Assembly: GCA_965178125.1 (NCBI GenBank)
Contig: OZ237737.1
Span: 372,001-436,000 of the forward strand
DNA: 64,000 bases
Direction: 5' to 3'
Origin: Bilabrum cf. latius
Lineage: Eukaryota > Bigyra: Bicosoecida > Bigyra > Bicosoecida
Within the stretch, counting starts at the first letter, position 1, and the number at the start of each line of letters is the position of its first letter. The notes below the pieces were generated by a model that made no database searches, was not told the origin of the DNA, and saw nothing but the letters and a program-made list of their open reading frames with translations. The translations under genes were made by a program, and so were the position numbers. Shown here one piece after another: positions 45,221 through 57,568 of this stretch.

Positions 45221-45368
45221 GCAAGCACTTTGCAGCCTGTGTGCTTCTTGGTGGAAATGATTTGCTGGAATCGAGCGACACTTGGAATCCTGGATTGACG
45301 GGGATGTGAACCTAATTCCAAAACACACTTCAACGCAAATACAAGCCTGCGTCACAAAAACTACTGCA

Positions 45369-48300
45369 TCACTTGCTAGCTCTGCCGGTTTCACGGCTTC
45401 CCGCATCACTGTTGCCATCATCGCGTCCCGGCTCGGCGCTACTGGTGGTGATCGCGGCTCTCCGCACGCCGACCAAGCGCCCGTTCCGAATCTGCCACGA
45501 TACGTCCTGCTTCTGGGCTCGGCGGTCTGCGGCATCATGAAATGCAAGCAGAGGCGATGGTTGCGGCAGCATGTCGCCCCGGCCGGCCCTGCGTGGAGGC
45601 GGTGCTATCCCGTCGGCAGCCATCCTGGCCGTCTCGGCGGCCGCCCGGGATGCCTTGGCCCGGTGCCGAGCTTTCTGCTCGTCCGTCTCCGGTTCTGGGT
45701 CTTCGGCTGTGCGAAGTGGTGCGCCGTCAAGCCCGGGAGCGTTCGTCGCGCGGATGGACTGCAGCGTCTGCTCGAGAGCCGCCAGCCGCTGCTCTGCCTC
45801 ACCGGGTTCCCCCCCGGCTGAAGAGGGGGCACTTCCACCGCCCCGGCCACGGCTGCTCCCCCCACCCGCTGCAGCAGTCGCCAAGGTAGAACCCGTGTTG
45901 AGGATATGGTCGGGACGCAGCAGGTATGCCCCGGACACCGGTGCTCGCTTCCTGGAAGCAGGTGCTCCAACGCTCGCACGGCTTTGCCTTGCAACAGAGC
46001 TGCCAGCAGACGCCCTTGTCTTATCTAGACGTTGCGATCTAGCTAAAGCCTTGTTTGTTGCAGCAGCCGGGGTATGACTAGACTACCTGCCCAATGGTGG
46101 CCGCCCAGACTGAGCAGGCGAGGTAGGCTCCTCTGCAGTATCAGCGGGTGCCTTCATGCCAGCGGTCTTCTTTTTTCGTCCCCCTCGGGCCCGCGTCTTT
46201 CCTTTGGTCCGCTTCTTGGACTTGCGGAGGGCTGCATTGTCCGCGCGAAGCTGGGCCGCTCGAGACACCGTCTGCTTGATGCGTTTACCATCGGCGGCAG
46301 ACAGCGAACCCTCCTGCATGAGCCTTTCGGGCAGGGACCCGTCTTCAACTCTCATGCGATAGCTCTCCAGATCGATCCCCGCTTTCGCTTCCTCTGCAAG
46401 CTTCTTGGCCCTCGCCATGTCCTTAGACTTCCCTGCGGCAGTGGCAGCGCCAGCCCTTCCCGAGGCGGATGCTGACCCGTCGCGGCCGCCAGCGCCAGCA
46501 CCACCGGCACGTGAGCGGCGAGCGGCGGCCTCCCGCCGCTCCTTGCGTTTCTGCGCCTCCCTTCCATCCAACCCTCGCTCCACATCGCGAGCAAACTTGC
46601 TCACCCCACGCACCATCCCGCCCTAGATGTCTTTGCCCACCTGCTGCGCCGCGTTGGATATCGCCTCCTGCGCCTCGTCGGATATTTTCACCACGCGCCG
46701 AGCCAATTTGCGGATCACCTGTTGCCTGCTCAGCACTTGCTTGGACTTGCTAGCGTTATTCTTCGTCACGCGAAGCGTCTCAATGCCTCCGCTCACTTCC
46801 CACGGCAAAGGTATGTACCGCCGGACAGTCCGGCCCACGCCAGTACCGCTAGTTACCGTCTCTGTGGCCTCCTCCCCGCCCCTCTTGCCAGCCAGCTCGT
46901 GTCTCCTCGTCTCCTCCTCGAACTCACCGATCGTAGAGGAAGATCCCGCTCGAGTCAGCCGAACGGCGAGCTAGGACCCGATGGTGCTGTTGCGCGCGCG
47001 CCCGCCGCCACCGGCCCACGACCCCAGCTCGGAGGATATATCGGATTGCACGGTATCGCGCGCTACTGCAGATGCATGCCGATGCACGGAAGCGGCGTCC
47101 CTACCACGCTGCAGCGCATCCAAACCGAAACTCGGCGCGGACTCGGAGTGATGCAGTGTGTCTGCTCGCTTGTTGCCCTTGGTGGTCGCTCGAAGGAATT
47201 GCCCGGCCGCATGAGACGCGCTGTGCTGCTTCTTGCCAGCTAGCGCGCGCTCCACCAGACCAGACCGCTACCTGGTGTCGAAAGCAACCGTGAGCGGTTT
47301 GGTGCGCGTGCGAGTGACGAGCAGTGCCTGGGCCCGAGGCACTTTAGCGGCCGCACCTACCGCCTGATGCTTCTGCTGCTGCTGCTGCTACCCGTTGCCA
47401 GCGCTGATCCCAGCTCCTCCCTGGTCGTCAGACGGCTGCTGCGGCTACTAGCTGGCCAGAAGCTGCAGGGGCTTGTACGCTGGGTTGAGAAGGGCAGCAG
47501 CGGCCTTTGCTCTGCCATCCACCGCCTCAGCTTCAGGCTGCACGTTACCCGTGCCACCGGCCGCATGATTCCTATGCTGTTCCTTGGTCTTCTTCTTCTC
47601 CGCTGCTTGCTGTTCCTGCCTCGCCTCTCTCTGCGCGCTCTCCAGCAGGTTGGCCTTCACCGCTTGGGGGAGAATGTCGCCAAGCGGAAGTGTCCTCAGA
47701 ATCTCCACGTTACCAACCTCGATGTACCCCAGCAGTTTTTGCTCCTTTTTGGTCATGCTCGTGTCGAAATCCACGGCAGCTTTCATCGCCTCTTCCCGAA
47801 TGAACTTCCTCGTTTTGATCGCTGCCTTGGTGCGACGAAGCGTCGCATCCACAACCGATTCCTTCCGCGGCTTGCCGCTGGGGCCACCAGTGCCTTTGCG
47901 CGACGTCCGCATCTGGTCGTCTGCTCGCGGTCCAGGCGCGCCTGGTTCGTCCTGTAACACAGTCTCTGCCAGCCCACCGAGCGAGCTCCCTACCTAGTCG
48001 CCCGTCTGCCGCATCCTATCGTCCTGCTCCGTGCCCGCCCCCGGTAGCCCGGCAAACTGCTGGACGATCCGTTCTGTAACCTCCCTAGGCAGAGGAATCT
48101 CGTCGGGGAAATACTTGGAGTACAGCCGCAGCACCGCCACTGGCGTCATATCGGAACCAGTCACTAGCCGCACCACAACGAGGATCAGGCGTAGCTTTAG
48201 CTGCGGCGTGTACAGCTGCCGCGACCCGGGCAGGCAGTAAAAGTACGCGAGAAAGGCGGACGCTGCTGCCAGGAAGGGCAGGTGATCGAGCAGACGATCC

Positions 48301-49976
48301 CTGTTGACCTTTGTTCCCCGGACGATCGACACGTACAGCTTCGATATGCGCTGCAAGACCATCTCTTGCTGCAGCTAGGGTGCCAAGCCGCTCTCGGAAT
48401 CCCCACCGCCCTCCCCGCTCGCCGCCTTCTCGTCCAATCCTCCAAAGAGCTGAAGGTGAACGAACCAGAAGCACTCCTCGATCAGCTACAGGCACCGCGG
48501 GCGCACAGCCTACGCCAGCAGCTTCGATCGGGTGTACCTGCAATCCATCCTCTGGGCAGCATACACGACCAAGTCATACCAAGGGAGCTGAAGGGGCTTC
48601 CGATCCGTCGCTACAGGTCTCCTGAAGCGATTCGGGTTTGGCGCGCCTTCTCTTCGGAAGGAAGAGCTCCTGCGCCTCGAATGCTGGTCTCCTGGGAAAG
48701 GCCCCTTCTCACCACCTGCTGCCCCTTTGCTCTCGCTTGCCCTGCCGTCCAGCGTGCTGACGAGCTCGTGCGCCATCTGAAGCTTGCCGGGTCGGTCAGT
48801 CGAAGCGACCCCATCCCCCCGACTACTGCCGTCTTCCGGCTCCTCGGGGGGTCCAGGAATGTAATCCAAGTTCTCGGCAAACCGGCCCAGGGATGTGGTT
48901 GCAACCGCATGCAGCGCATCTCTCTTCATCAGGATTGCCTGCAGGTGGGCGGGACTCTCCAGGTGGGGCAGGGCGATGGCAGGCACGGTGCACACGCTCG
49001 ACCTCCTCGTTCTCTTGCGAGCAGGCGACCCTCCCTTGCTGCCGCTCTAGTCTCCTCGAAACAGATCGCTTCCTTCTCCATCTCCATTTAAATCGTCATG
49101 GCTATGTCCTCCTTCCTTTTTTCCCTCGCCCTATGCAGTCAAGCCGCCCAACGCGCCCTGCCCGTCAGGTCCGCTCCCGGCATTCCCACTGGATGGCTTG
49201 ACAGGCGCCATGCCGAGGGCTTTCACCTCGTCCTCCAATCTGCTCCTCCAGCTCTGCACTACGGACGCGGCTTTTCCTTCTTCCTCATGGTGTGATCCAC
49301 CGCCAGAGGGACTTGTAGATTTATCGGGCTGCTCCTCTGCTCGCTTGGCTGGGCTGGCGATGGCACTCCCACGCCGGGACTGCGCCGCCGCAGAGGTCGC
49401 GGACGAATCGGACCTCGGCTTGCCTGTGCCCCCAGAGGCCGCGCCCGCGGTCACTTGAAGAAGAAATTGGGTCCCAAATGCTCCTTTCTGGTCAACAATC
49501 TTGCTAGCCTTGTCTGTGGCGTGCTGGGATAGGCCGGGCAGAGTTAGCAGTCGCATTCCGTCCAGTAGCTGTTGCCTGTGCGAAGTACCAGGGTCACCCC
49601 GGCCCCGGTTTGTCTGCGTGGATTGAAGCGCTGATCTTCCTTTCCCTCTCCTGTACGCCTCAAACAAACCCGTCGCGTGCTTCACACTCGTGAGAGAATC
49701 GCTGGCTGTCGAGTCCTCTCGATTCACCATGATTAACCCAGTGCCGCCCGTTTCGTCCCCACGCTGAACGGCGTTCTCAAAATCTAATTCCCGTTTTCTC
49801 TCTAGATCAAAGTATCGCAGTTTAGTCGTTGTCTCCAAGTCGAATGGCACCGCCCTCCGTCTCGCGAGCGAGGAGAGCCACACCCGCCCAAACCTCTCGA
49901 GGAGTCGCACGGTGGTCTCCCTTGACACGGCTAAGCGCTACATAAGTGTCATCTTTTCATCCTTCCGGCGCTTCAT
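45369..49976 (-). CDS. FAM227-like (FWWh-domain) protein, probably ciliary, with long disordered C-terminus
   Basis: All fragments lie in one frame, from ATG 49976 to TGA 45371-45369 (1,535 aa). The start is uncertain because ATGs also occur at 49943 and the frame stays open upstream. The domain near 48300-48560 contains YDLVVYAAQRMDCRYTRSKLL, ECFWFVHLQLF, and FYCLPGSRQLYTPQLKLRLILVVVRLVTG, matching the FWWh region of FAM227A/B; these are uncharacterised but cilium-associated proteins. The rest is Arg/Lys/Ser/Gly-rich. At least twelve TAGs are in frame, including a pair at 47450-47445 and one at 47390-47388 that directly precedes five CAG codons. Without reassignment the gene would be split into about ten pieces. 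It converges with SPT5 (148 bp apart). Confidence 0.83.
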
Positions 49977-50103
49977 GGCCGACTGCAGCTGGAGCAGACC
50001 GAGACAGGCAGTGTTTCCGTTCGCGGTGTTGTGAGGCACGTCGTTGTAGAGCGGAGCCTCACAAACGGATATGCCTTCTCCTGGACACCACATTAGAAGC
50101 ACG

Positions 50104-50589
50104 ATGGCTGCCGAGGGGAGATCGTCGAACAGAGTTGTTTCTGATATGGACGATCATTCCAAGATGAAAGTGAGAGGCGCAAGAAACCAACTGATGCTAA
50201 AGGAGCCCCCCAAGATTTTAAAGCAACTATTGCAAGGACTTTGACCATCTCTGCGTGATAATGCCGACGCGTGCCGCAGGAAAATGCTCATACTTGGATC
50301 AAAGAAGCGTTCGACTCCAGCGAGCACAAAACAGAGAAAGACTAGGCTGCACATATCAAGACGAGGTTCACCGAAACGTACGGTCCGACTTGGCACGTTA
50401 TTGTCGGCGAGGATTTCAAGGCTTAGTTTTCGCATGAATCGAAGACATTTTTCTTTGTGAACAGTGAGTAGGGCGCCTGTTTGCAGGGTTACGTTGCTTC
50501 AGATTCCATTCATATCACTCCAAATCCTGCTGAAACTACTCTCCTTCACCACAGTTGGCAAGACGAATGCGTTGATATGGAGAACATGA
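50104..50589 (+). CDS. LC8-type dynein light chain, three exons
   Basis: Exons 50104-50169, 50280-50463 and 50555-50589 sum to 95 codons (94 aa; LC8 is about 89). Introns are 110 and 91 nt, with donors GTGAGA and GTGAGT. The product has the LC8 landmarks KD-Q-AAHIKTRFTETYGPTWHVIVGEDF, then FSHESKTFFFVNIGKTNALIW, matching [24 protein letters not shown] and HETKHFIYFYLGQVAILLF. It is a small dimeric hub of dynein motors, axonemal and cytoplasmic. Two TAGs lie in exon 2: 50343-50345 (a column that is usually Ile or Val in LC8) and 50424-50426. Reading them as sense and splicing the last intron both are needed to recover the family C-terminus. The divergent FAM227-like gene starts 127 bp away. 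Confidence 0.87.
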
Positions 50590-51059
50590 TTTGATTTGTT
50601 AGAATATATATCTACTGTCTGACCTTGCACAGCAGCTGCACTTAGTATCCCGGCAAGTAGGTCTGTGGTCAAGCAACTAATGGGATGGAGTGGAATATCT
50701 GCCGGCACAGTATAACAACGCACTGCGTCTGCAAAATCTTGGATCCATTGTAATCCTGCGGACGACGAAGCGATCCACGATCCACATCATCCCTTGGGGC
50801 GCGAGCCGGACGCCCGCTGCAGGCCCCACCTTGGCTGCATTATGCCTCCACTGGCATCGCCTGTTCCAGGTCAAGCGACCTGCCTATAGAGCACACCCAG
50901 CCCACACCACCACGCTCACGTACCCGTCAACAACACGCAACACAACACAAAGTGTGCACATGACAACACATCCGATGCACATTCACCGGTCCGGAATTGG
51001 AAAAATGATGAGTAGTCTAACGCGTTCCTCGTTCACTCTATTCGCCTAGCGATGCTAGC
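50590..51059. other. Intergenic region upstream of RMI1-like gene
   Basis: A 470-bp region with no ORF of recognisable content. The part near 50880-50970 is rich in CA/AC on the plus strand. It presumably holds the 3' end of the dynein gene and the promoter of the next gene. Confidence 0.5.
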
Positions 51060-52553
51060 ATGCAGTGGTTCGGTCATTTAAACCCAATACTTGAATCTCG
51101 TGTGGCAGATAGTGTCCCGCGAGACAGCGTGCCGGCTTTGCCCTCTCTTGTGCCGTCATGGGTGGCTGGCTGCTTGGATATCGATGTGTTGCAGGTCTCA
51201 GAGACAAAGGATGTCGATTGCGAGTCCATCATCAGCAGCATCAAATCTAGTACCCGGAAGACATCGCTTCTTGTCGGTCCCGTGGTCCTGCAAATCGTGT
51301 TTGTGCGAGATGCAGAAATGCCACGGTTCAAGCCAGCTGGCGCTTCAGAAGATCAGTTGGATAGCGGCGCCGGCAGAACCCTTGCCATGGAGCTGACAGA
51401 TGGCATTCGGAATTGCAAGGCATTTGAAAGCGTCCGCTTGGAGTCAATTCAAGCATCGGCGTTGTACCCAGGGGTTAAGCTGCTGCTTCACGACTGCCCA
51501 ATAGTCGCCGGTATGCTCGCCCTGCGCCCATCCAATTGTGAACTGTTAGGTGGTCATGTTGACAGCTTGTTCTCGGCATGGAAGGCAAAGTCAGGCTTGT
51601 CTGGTCCAGCCGAGGTAGAGGCCAGGCGGGAAGCTGCGTTGCGAAGCAGGGCCGGGGGACCGCCCCCCTTCGTGGGGTTCGGAGGCACAGGCGGATGCGC
51701 AGGCCTGGCAGCACCACGTCCCGCTGCCAACTCCACAGCTGCATCCGCAGGCACAACGACCCCAAAACGCAGCTCGAAGGAGGAGAAGGGGCCGGCCCCG
51801 ATCCAGAGGACCGTGCCGGCCGCAGGGGTGGCTCTACCGGCATTCCAGCGACCATCTCACTCTCACCCCTCCTCCTCCATGACGGAGATGAGCGCGGCCG
51901 CTGCCTCGGGCAGTGCCGGGTCTACACGAGCTGTTGCTTCTGTAGCAAGCGCTTAGAGATCCGCGACTCCCGCGTATCCGTGCCGTCTGGTTGCTTCGTT
52001 CGCCGAGGCCCGCAGAGCGGCCGATGCTTCGAAGCGGGCCGCCGCAGCTGCCGGGGGCAGGTCCGTTCCCTCCGCCCGCAGGATCGTGCGGTGCACCGTA
52101 CTAGCCGTTGAGCTGGTGGCGGCCCCCAGACCAGACCTTGACCCGGAGCCCTGTCTCTGCGTCACGGCAACGGACGATGCAGGCAGGCAGGAGGCCCTGG
52201 CCGCGTCCGCCACTCTACGGGGCCAGCTGCTGGGGCTGAGCTCTTTTGCCGCTGCGTCTGGCGCCAGCCCGGGCTCAGGCAGTGCGGCAAGGAGCAGCGC
52301 TGCTGCCGCAGGCGCCGGCAAGGTTGTAGCGGGACAAGTTTGGAGTGGGAGAGGGAGTTCGCCGTCGTCGCCGCCCATGCCCCGCCTGTCAGACATCCTG
52401 AGACAGCCCGCTGGAGAGAGGGCCATAGCCGGCAGGATCGCAGCGCTGCAGAAGCGGTTTACGCTGAAGGGTGGGCTGCGCATGGGGGCGGAGGTGGACT
52501 TCAGGGTGTCTCCATTTGCGCTCCTGATTGGGATGCATGCACCGCCGGGCTGA
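51060..52553 (+). CDS. RMI1: RMI1-like OB-fold protein (RecQ-mediated genome instability 1)
   Basis: With TAG (51954-51956) as Gln the frame from ATG 51060 to TGA 52551-52553 encodes 497 aa. The N-terminal half shows LPSLVPSWVAGCLDIDVLQVSETKDV, RTLAMELTDGIRNCKAFE, LYPGVKLLLHDCPIVAGMLALRPSNCELLGGHVDSLF, which corresponds to the DUF1767 and OB1 parts of RMI1 (LxLELTDG, PGxKVLL, GxLLLxPxNxxVLGG). RMI1 forms the dissolvasome with Topo III alpha and a RecQ helicase to resolve double Holliday junctions. The C-terminal half, partly after the TAG, is Ala/Ser-rich and less conserved. No intron is needed. Confidence 0.82.
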
Positions 52554-52687
52554 CGTGTACGAGCAAGTCTTCTCCATCAATTCGAAAACAAGAATGAGCT
52601 AACTTAAGCGTAGTTTAGCCAAGCACTTCCTGCAAACACGCAATAGCACGGGTCCGCCACTCGCTCTGGAACGAAGGAAGGAAGGGC

Positions 52688-55600
52688 TCACTCGGCCCTG
52701 CTACCGCCTTCCGAACGGATAGAGTTCGGGGAGACCGCACCCCCCCGGGGCAGCCCGGCAGAAGTCTCGCTCCCATCATGGGACGAACCCCCTGCAACAC
52801 CCTCGCTCGAGTTCTCGGGCAGGGGCAATCCAACGAAGCGTGTCAGTTGGCGTGATATTGACACCGATGATGATCTGCCAGAGTCTGAGCCCAATTGGGA
52901 CGAAGCCACAGCACCATCTGCCCCTGTGCCAAGCCCCCCAATCTAGTCCGCACCATTAGACGAAGTCCTCACTGCAGCAGGGGGGCCAACCTGAGCCGCC
53001 GAGCGCGGTGTTGTCTCTCCGTTCATCACAACACCGGAGAGTTCTACCATGCCGCCAGCAGCCTCAGGTACTGCCCCGCTCATTCCCTCATCGCCCACGA
53101 CCGGCAAGCCGCTGGTAGATCGGCCTTGTGAGCCGCTCGAAATATCTCGCCTTAATCCACTGGGGACTGACATTCCTAGACCATTGTGGCTGTTTCCACG
53201 GCTTCCTGTGGAGATGGGCGGCGGTCTGGTATCGAGCTAGTTGGTGATACGATATAGGCCAAAGTCACGAGGATCATTCTGGCTCGCTGGCGTTCGATTT
53301 CGATCGACATGGGAGGCGTCTGCCGCTTGGCCCAGCACCTCGGGCGCCTGATCCCCTGATTCCTCCGGTAGGCCAGACAGTAAGTCGAACTGGCCGTTAT
53401 CAAGGTCACCAGCAGATCTCAGCGACGGGACGAATGCCTCCAGCTGGGTCTGCTGTGGATGCATCGCTGCAACCTGGCCACCACCGTCCATGCCTGTCAG
53501 CCCATGTGCCATTGCACGTGACGAAGCGCTGCTCAAGTACTCTGCACTGCTGCGTTGGTACATGCTACCGTTGCTCGGGCTGATGGTGGGCTGCATCGAA
53601 CTTGCAGAATGGGCGGAGAAGAGCGGGTGGGGAAGGCTTGGAGGGTCGCCGTAGCTGGGAACGGCCAGATTGCCACCGACACCGTCCATGAGACTGCTGG
53701 CTTCAGACCGAGCATCGCTCAAAGACCCGTCGACCGACCCGGGTGTCTCCGAGCGAGCTTGGCTCGACAGGCCGACAAGCGCATCGGCAGCCTCCCTGTG
53801 ATCCTCTGGGGACGGCTGCGGCAGCTGCGCGGGTATCCGCCCTCCGCTAGCACTGGTCTGCTCTACGCGCCTGCGCTTGCTTGGACCACCCGAGGCGCCG
53901 TTCGATGGGATTTCACGTCGACTGGCACGCGGTGCGCCCGTACCATTGCCGACCGTGCCTTTAGGCTGGGCGTGGCGGTGTTGTGCCGGACGGGGGCGCT
54001 TTGCGCCAGGAGCACTCCCGTTGCCCGGAGCACCTCCCTGAGCAATTCTTTCACTCGTCCACCGAACGATGGGAGACGGCAGCTAGCTGTCATCTACATC
54101 GCTGACAATTCCGATCCTGTGGTCAGATTTCAGCACTTTGTTCGCCGCCCGGCCGGCCGTGGAGGCAGTACCTACTGAGCTCCCCGTCGACAGGCGCCTG
54201 CGAAGGCTCATAGCTGGGCTTCTCGCTGACCCGGGGTCCACTGCCCTAAAGCTCATCGTTTCTTCAGAACGAAGCGCCCGGAGTGTTCCGTTTCGTCTAT
54301 TGGTCCCACCTCCCCTAAATGCTGCGCGTCCTGATGTGCCACGGTTGCCAAGCCGCTGACTGCCTTGCTGTTCTAGGCGATCGAAACTGGAGCCAATCTG
54401 AAGTGAAGACACGCTGGAGGAGAGGCCCTGCCTGCTACCTCTGCTTTCATGCGGCTCGTGAGCGTCTGCCTCGCTTGTGACCAGCGGTTGCTGCGATTTC
54501 GTAACGCTATGCATACCAGTAGGCACCGACACGTTGATGAAAAAGCTCTGTTCCAAGCGCGTGCCTCGGCTCTGAGCCTGGCTACTAGCAGCCTCCCATT
54601 GCATCGACTCCTGCCCTCGTCGTCTAAACGCAGCCATGTGTGCTCCTTGCGCGGCGCCCAGTTCAGCTGCATCGCTCGCACGCAGCTCCCCCATGGGGAT
54701 TGCAATTGATAGTTGCCGCTGCTCCATGGACCCTCCGGATATATGTGACATGCCGCGGGAGCTCGATGCAGCCGAGGAGGAGCTCGATTGCTGGGTTGCA
54801 GCAGCCAGCAGAGGTCGCAGGTGACCGCTGACCTTCACGTGGTCACGAGGACGCAGCGAGTGGCGCGTGCCCCGCCCGCCGTTCAAGGTCCCAACTGCTG
54901 CAGCTCCTGCTCTTGCCCTTGACACTGCGGTAGCTGCCGCCGTGGTTTGTGCTGCCGCTGTTGTGCGCTATTTGATCGATACCGCAGCACTGCCGGGCAA
55001 CCTGACAGCAGCAGCGGCAGCAGTCGCAGCAGTCGCAGCAGTCGCAGCAGGGGCAGGCATGAGTGGTGGTGCATGCGCGCGGGAAGGGTCCAAGGCAGCC
55101 GCGAGTGCAGCTGGCAACGCTGGCTTTCTTGGGGGCGGATCCTTCTCTAGGACCGTGACTCGCCCCAGTTCATCGGGAGACAGCATCTCTCTGATTTTTG
55201 GGAAGGCGAGGAGTGGGTTGCGGTATGCCGCGTCCCTCGAGGTCAGCTCGCGCGGGGGCAAGGCGCTGATACACGCGCACCTCGGGTGGATCGTCTAGAA
55301 CTGCTCCCTCGGCAGCTTTGATCTGAGCAGCTGGAGAACTTTGCCGGGGATCGGCATGGGGTCCCACGGATCCATGCAACACATCATGATGCAAAGCATA
55401 GTGTTGTCAAAGTTAAACTTGACGACACTCTGCAGGCCCCGATAGCGCGCTTCCAGGTCTCGAGCGACGGCCGCCACCAGGAGAGATTTCTTGCCGCCGA
55501 TTTTGAGGTACCTTCCCTTCTTATCTTTGGAGTGGTCACCCCTCGGCACACTGGGGTCGTCCTTGACCCAAATTTGGGCGCGCCACAGCCACAGCGAGGC

Positions 55601-55774
55601 GCCCCGCACTTGGTCGACACCATAGAAGCCACCGCGCTTCTACTTTCTACTGCAAGGGTTGCGCTTGGCGAACCGCCTTGGATCCCGTCGTTCTGGACTG
55701 TTAAATTCGGGACATGTTGGGGGAGCTCCGTTCAGGCCGTGCCACTAGTAAAACGCTTCTCGGCCTAACTCCAT
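52688..55774 (-). CDS. AP2/ERF-like DNA-binding domain protein with long disordered tail
   Basis: The frame from ATG 55774 to TGA 52690-52688 gives 1,028 aa with seven in-frame TAGs (55747-55745, 55642-55640, 55297-55295, 54970-54968, 54085-54083, 53239-53237, 52945-52943). Residues of about 50-123 resemble an AP2 domain: FYGVDQ...WRAQIWV, an inserted Lys/Asp-rich loop, GRYLKIGGKKSLLVAAVARDLEARYRGLQSVVKFNF, which parallels YRGVR-W-AEI, the G-x-YLG-F strand, the AAxAxDxxA helix and the final NF. AP2 proteins in protists act as transcription factors. The first TAG is codon 10, and the second lies just before the domain, so both are essential to reach it. The rest is Ser/Gly/Gln/Pro-rich, with a basic patch (SKRRRVEQ) that could be a nuclear localisation signal. 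Confidence 0.75.
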
Positions 55775-56036
55775 ATTTTGTCTGAGTCCGTGTACTTTAT
55801 GCTATATCCCGAGCCCTCCAAGGTCCAGATCGTCTGGCGTCTCGATCAAGACGTACAACTTTGTGCTCCATGCTTCTGAGTCCCGCCGACACAGCTCAAA
55901 TGAGCCAGCTCCAGCCAGCATGAATAGTTGCTCGATCCGTTTACCACGCACTTGCTGTACTTTTAGGGCAATAAATGCGGTGCACTATACAAACTATTGT
56001 CAATATATGCGAATATTACACTAGTAAGCTGATATA
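55775..56036. other. Intergenic region, AT-richer than its surroundings
   Basis: This 262-bp segment upstream of the AP2-like gene shows no ORF or RNA that I recognise. It is probably its promoter, and is bounded on the right by a repeat copy. Confidence 0.5.
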
Positions 56037-56340
56037 AACAGCCGGTATGGCTTTGATGAAGGCAGACGACCTTCGAAACCCAAGTGCTATTCCTGTGGTT
56101 GAAATACAGAAATACAGAAATACAGAAATACATTGTTGGGTAAAGATTCCACAAGCACCCAGATGCACCGTTGCCCCCGAAGGAGTTCGAGTGATCACCT
56201 GAATCCAGAGGAGTCCTCAAACAAGGACTACAAGACCCCCGACCCTTTCAGGCCAAAGGCCCCCCAATCTCAGCCTACACCGCCGAGTCCCCTTTATTCG
56301 CCATCAATGTGGTCCCCCACAAGCCCTCAGCCTGATGCCT

Positions 56341-57555
56341 TCACAGGGAGAAAGCATACAGGTGCGGAGCATGTGCCCGGCACAAAGCGCGGTCCAGTCC
56401 CACATCAGGGTCCCCTGCCGGGACCCACCATTTCCTCCTCCATGACCGTCTCTGCGTCTCACGATCCTTCAGAGAGGCTAGCATGCACGCGCTCATGCCT
56501 TTGGCCCATTGCCTCTCTATGTCCCTTAGCAAGCCGTGGGGCTTAAACATCCGTCGCTGTAGCCGAGCGTTCGCATTGGTTGCCGCTATCAGCTCTTGCG
56601 TGGCCGTGGCGGCAAGAGCAGCCGCCGCATCGCCTCGCATCCACTGCCTGCACGTCAGCTACTCCTGCTAGCGCAGCTGGTTCCTGATCACCTGCACCAC
56701 TCGGTTGGCCAGCTCCTTGACAGCTGTCCGTTCCGATGACCGCGCAATCGTACGCTCTATCCGAGTGAGTGCGTCTTCGACGATTGGCTTGGCCCTGCTG
56801 GTGCGCTCCAGCTTCTCGTCCCAAGGGTCCTGAGCGAGAGCTGTCTTCGCCCATGCTTTCCGGAGGGAGGCAGGGGACCTCCCTCTATTCTGATCCGCAT
56901 CATCGGGTTGCCACGGTCTCGTTCCGGCATGATGGTCATGCTCGGCCCGCTCCATCTGCTCTACCGCGGTGCCCATCACTTGAAGGTTGGGCGTGCCCTG
57001 TTGCGGGTATTGTCCAGCTCGGATGCGCAGAATTCGTCTTCCTTGGTGGCCGTATTCCTGCACCACCGCTGCTGTTGGCATGGCTCCTGGTCCGAAGGCA
57101 TACCGTCCCTTCGTTGCGTACCGGTTAAGCATGACCACTCCGAGCGCAGCTCTCTCCCGGTCCCAATCCGACAGTGCCGGATCGTGCGAGCATCCCAGGC
57201 TCAGGCTTGTGAACGATCGGTCAGCAGCTCCGGATTTGGATTTCCTCCACTTTGTGATTTTTTTTGCAGTCTCCTGGCATCCCAGCCAGTCCTTCGCGTC
57301 ATCGATCCGGTGGGTCCACCCTGCCATCTTGATCCTGAATCCCAGTGCCAGCGCGGCCCCGAGTGGGCCTGTCTGTACTGGTGGTCCCTGCAGGAATCGG
57401 CCCTGGTGGATGAACCTGGCCGCAACATCAAGGCCCTTCTTCGAGGGACACTCGATCAGGTTGCGGCGCGCGCAGTGTTGCGTGCAAAAACCGATATACA
57501 TCCACGAGAAACGCGGATGCCTCATCCGGGATCCAACAAGCCACAGTGCTCCCAT
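56341..57555 (-). CDS. ORF2 of the unidentified repeat
   Basis: ATG 57555 to TGA 56343-56341, 404 aa with two TAGs near 56670 read as Gln (QLR-QQEQ-LTC). The protein is basic and helical, with WDRERAALGVVMLNRYATKGRYAFGPG and a C-terminal segment of Arg/Trp-rich sequence (RRSWRRKWW). I recognise no domain. It could be a nucleic-acid-binding Gag-like protein. It begins 14 bp after the stop of ORF1 in another frame, and is absent from the second copy. Confidence 0.55.
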
Positions 57556-57568
57556 TCAATGCAAAAAC

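Noticed and set aside
56097-56134. AAATACAG repeats as a CRISPR-like array
   Set aside because: Only a few contiguous copies without spacers; a simple microsatellite in a eukaryotic genome.
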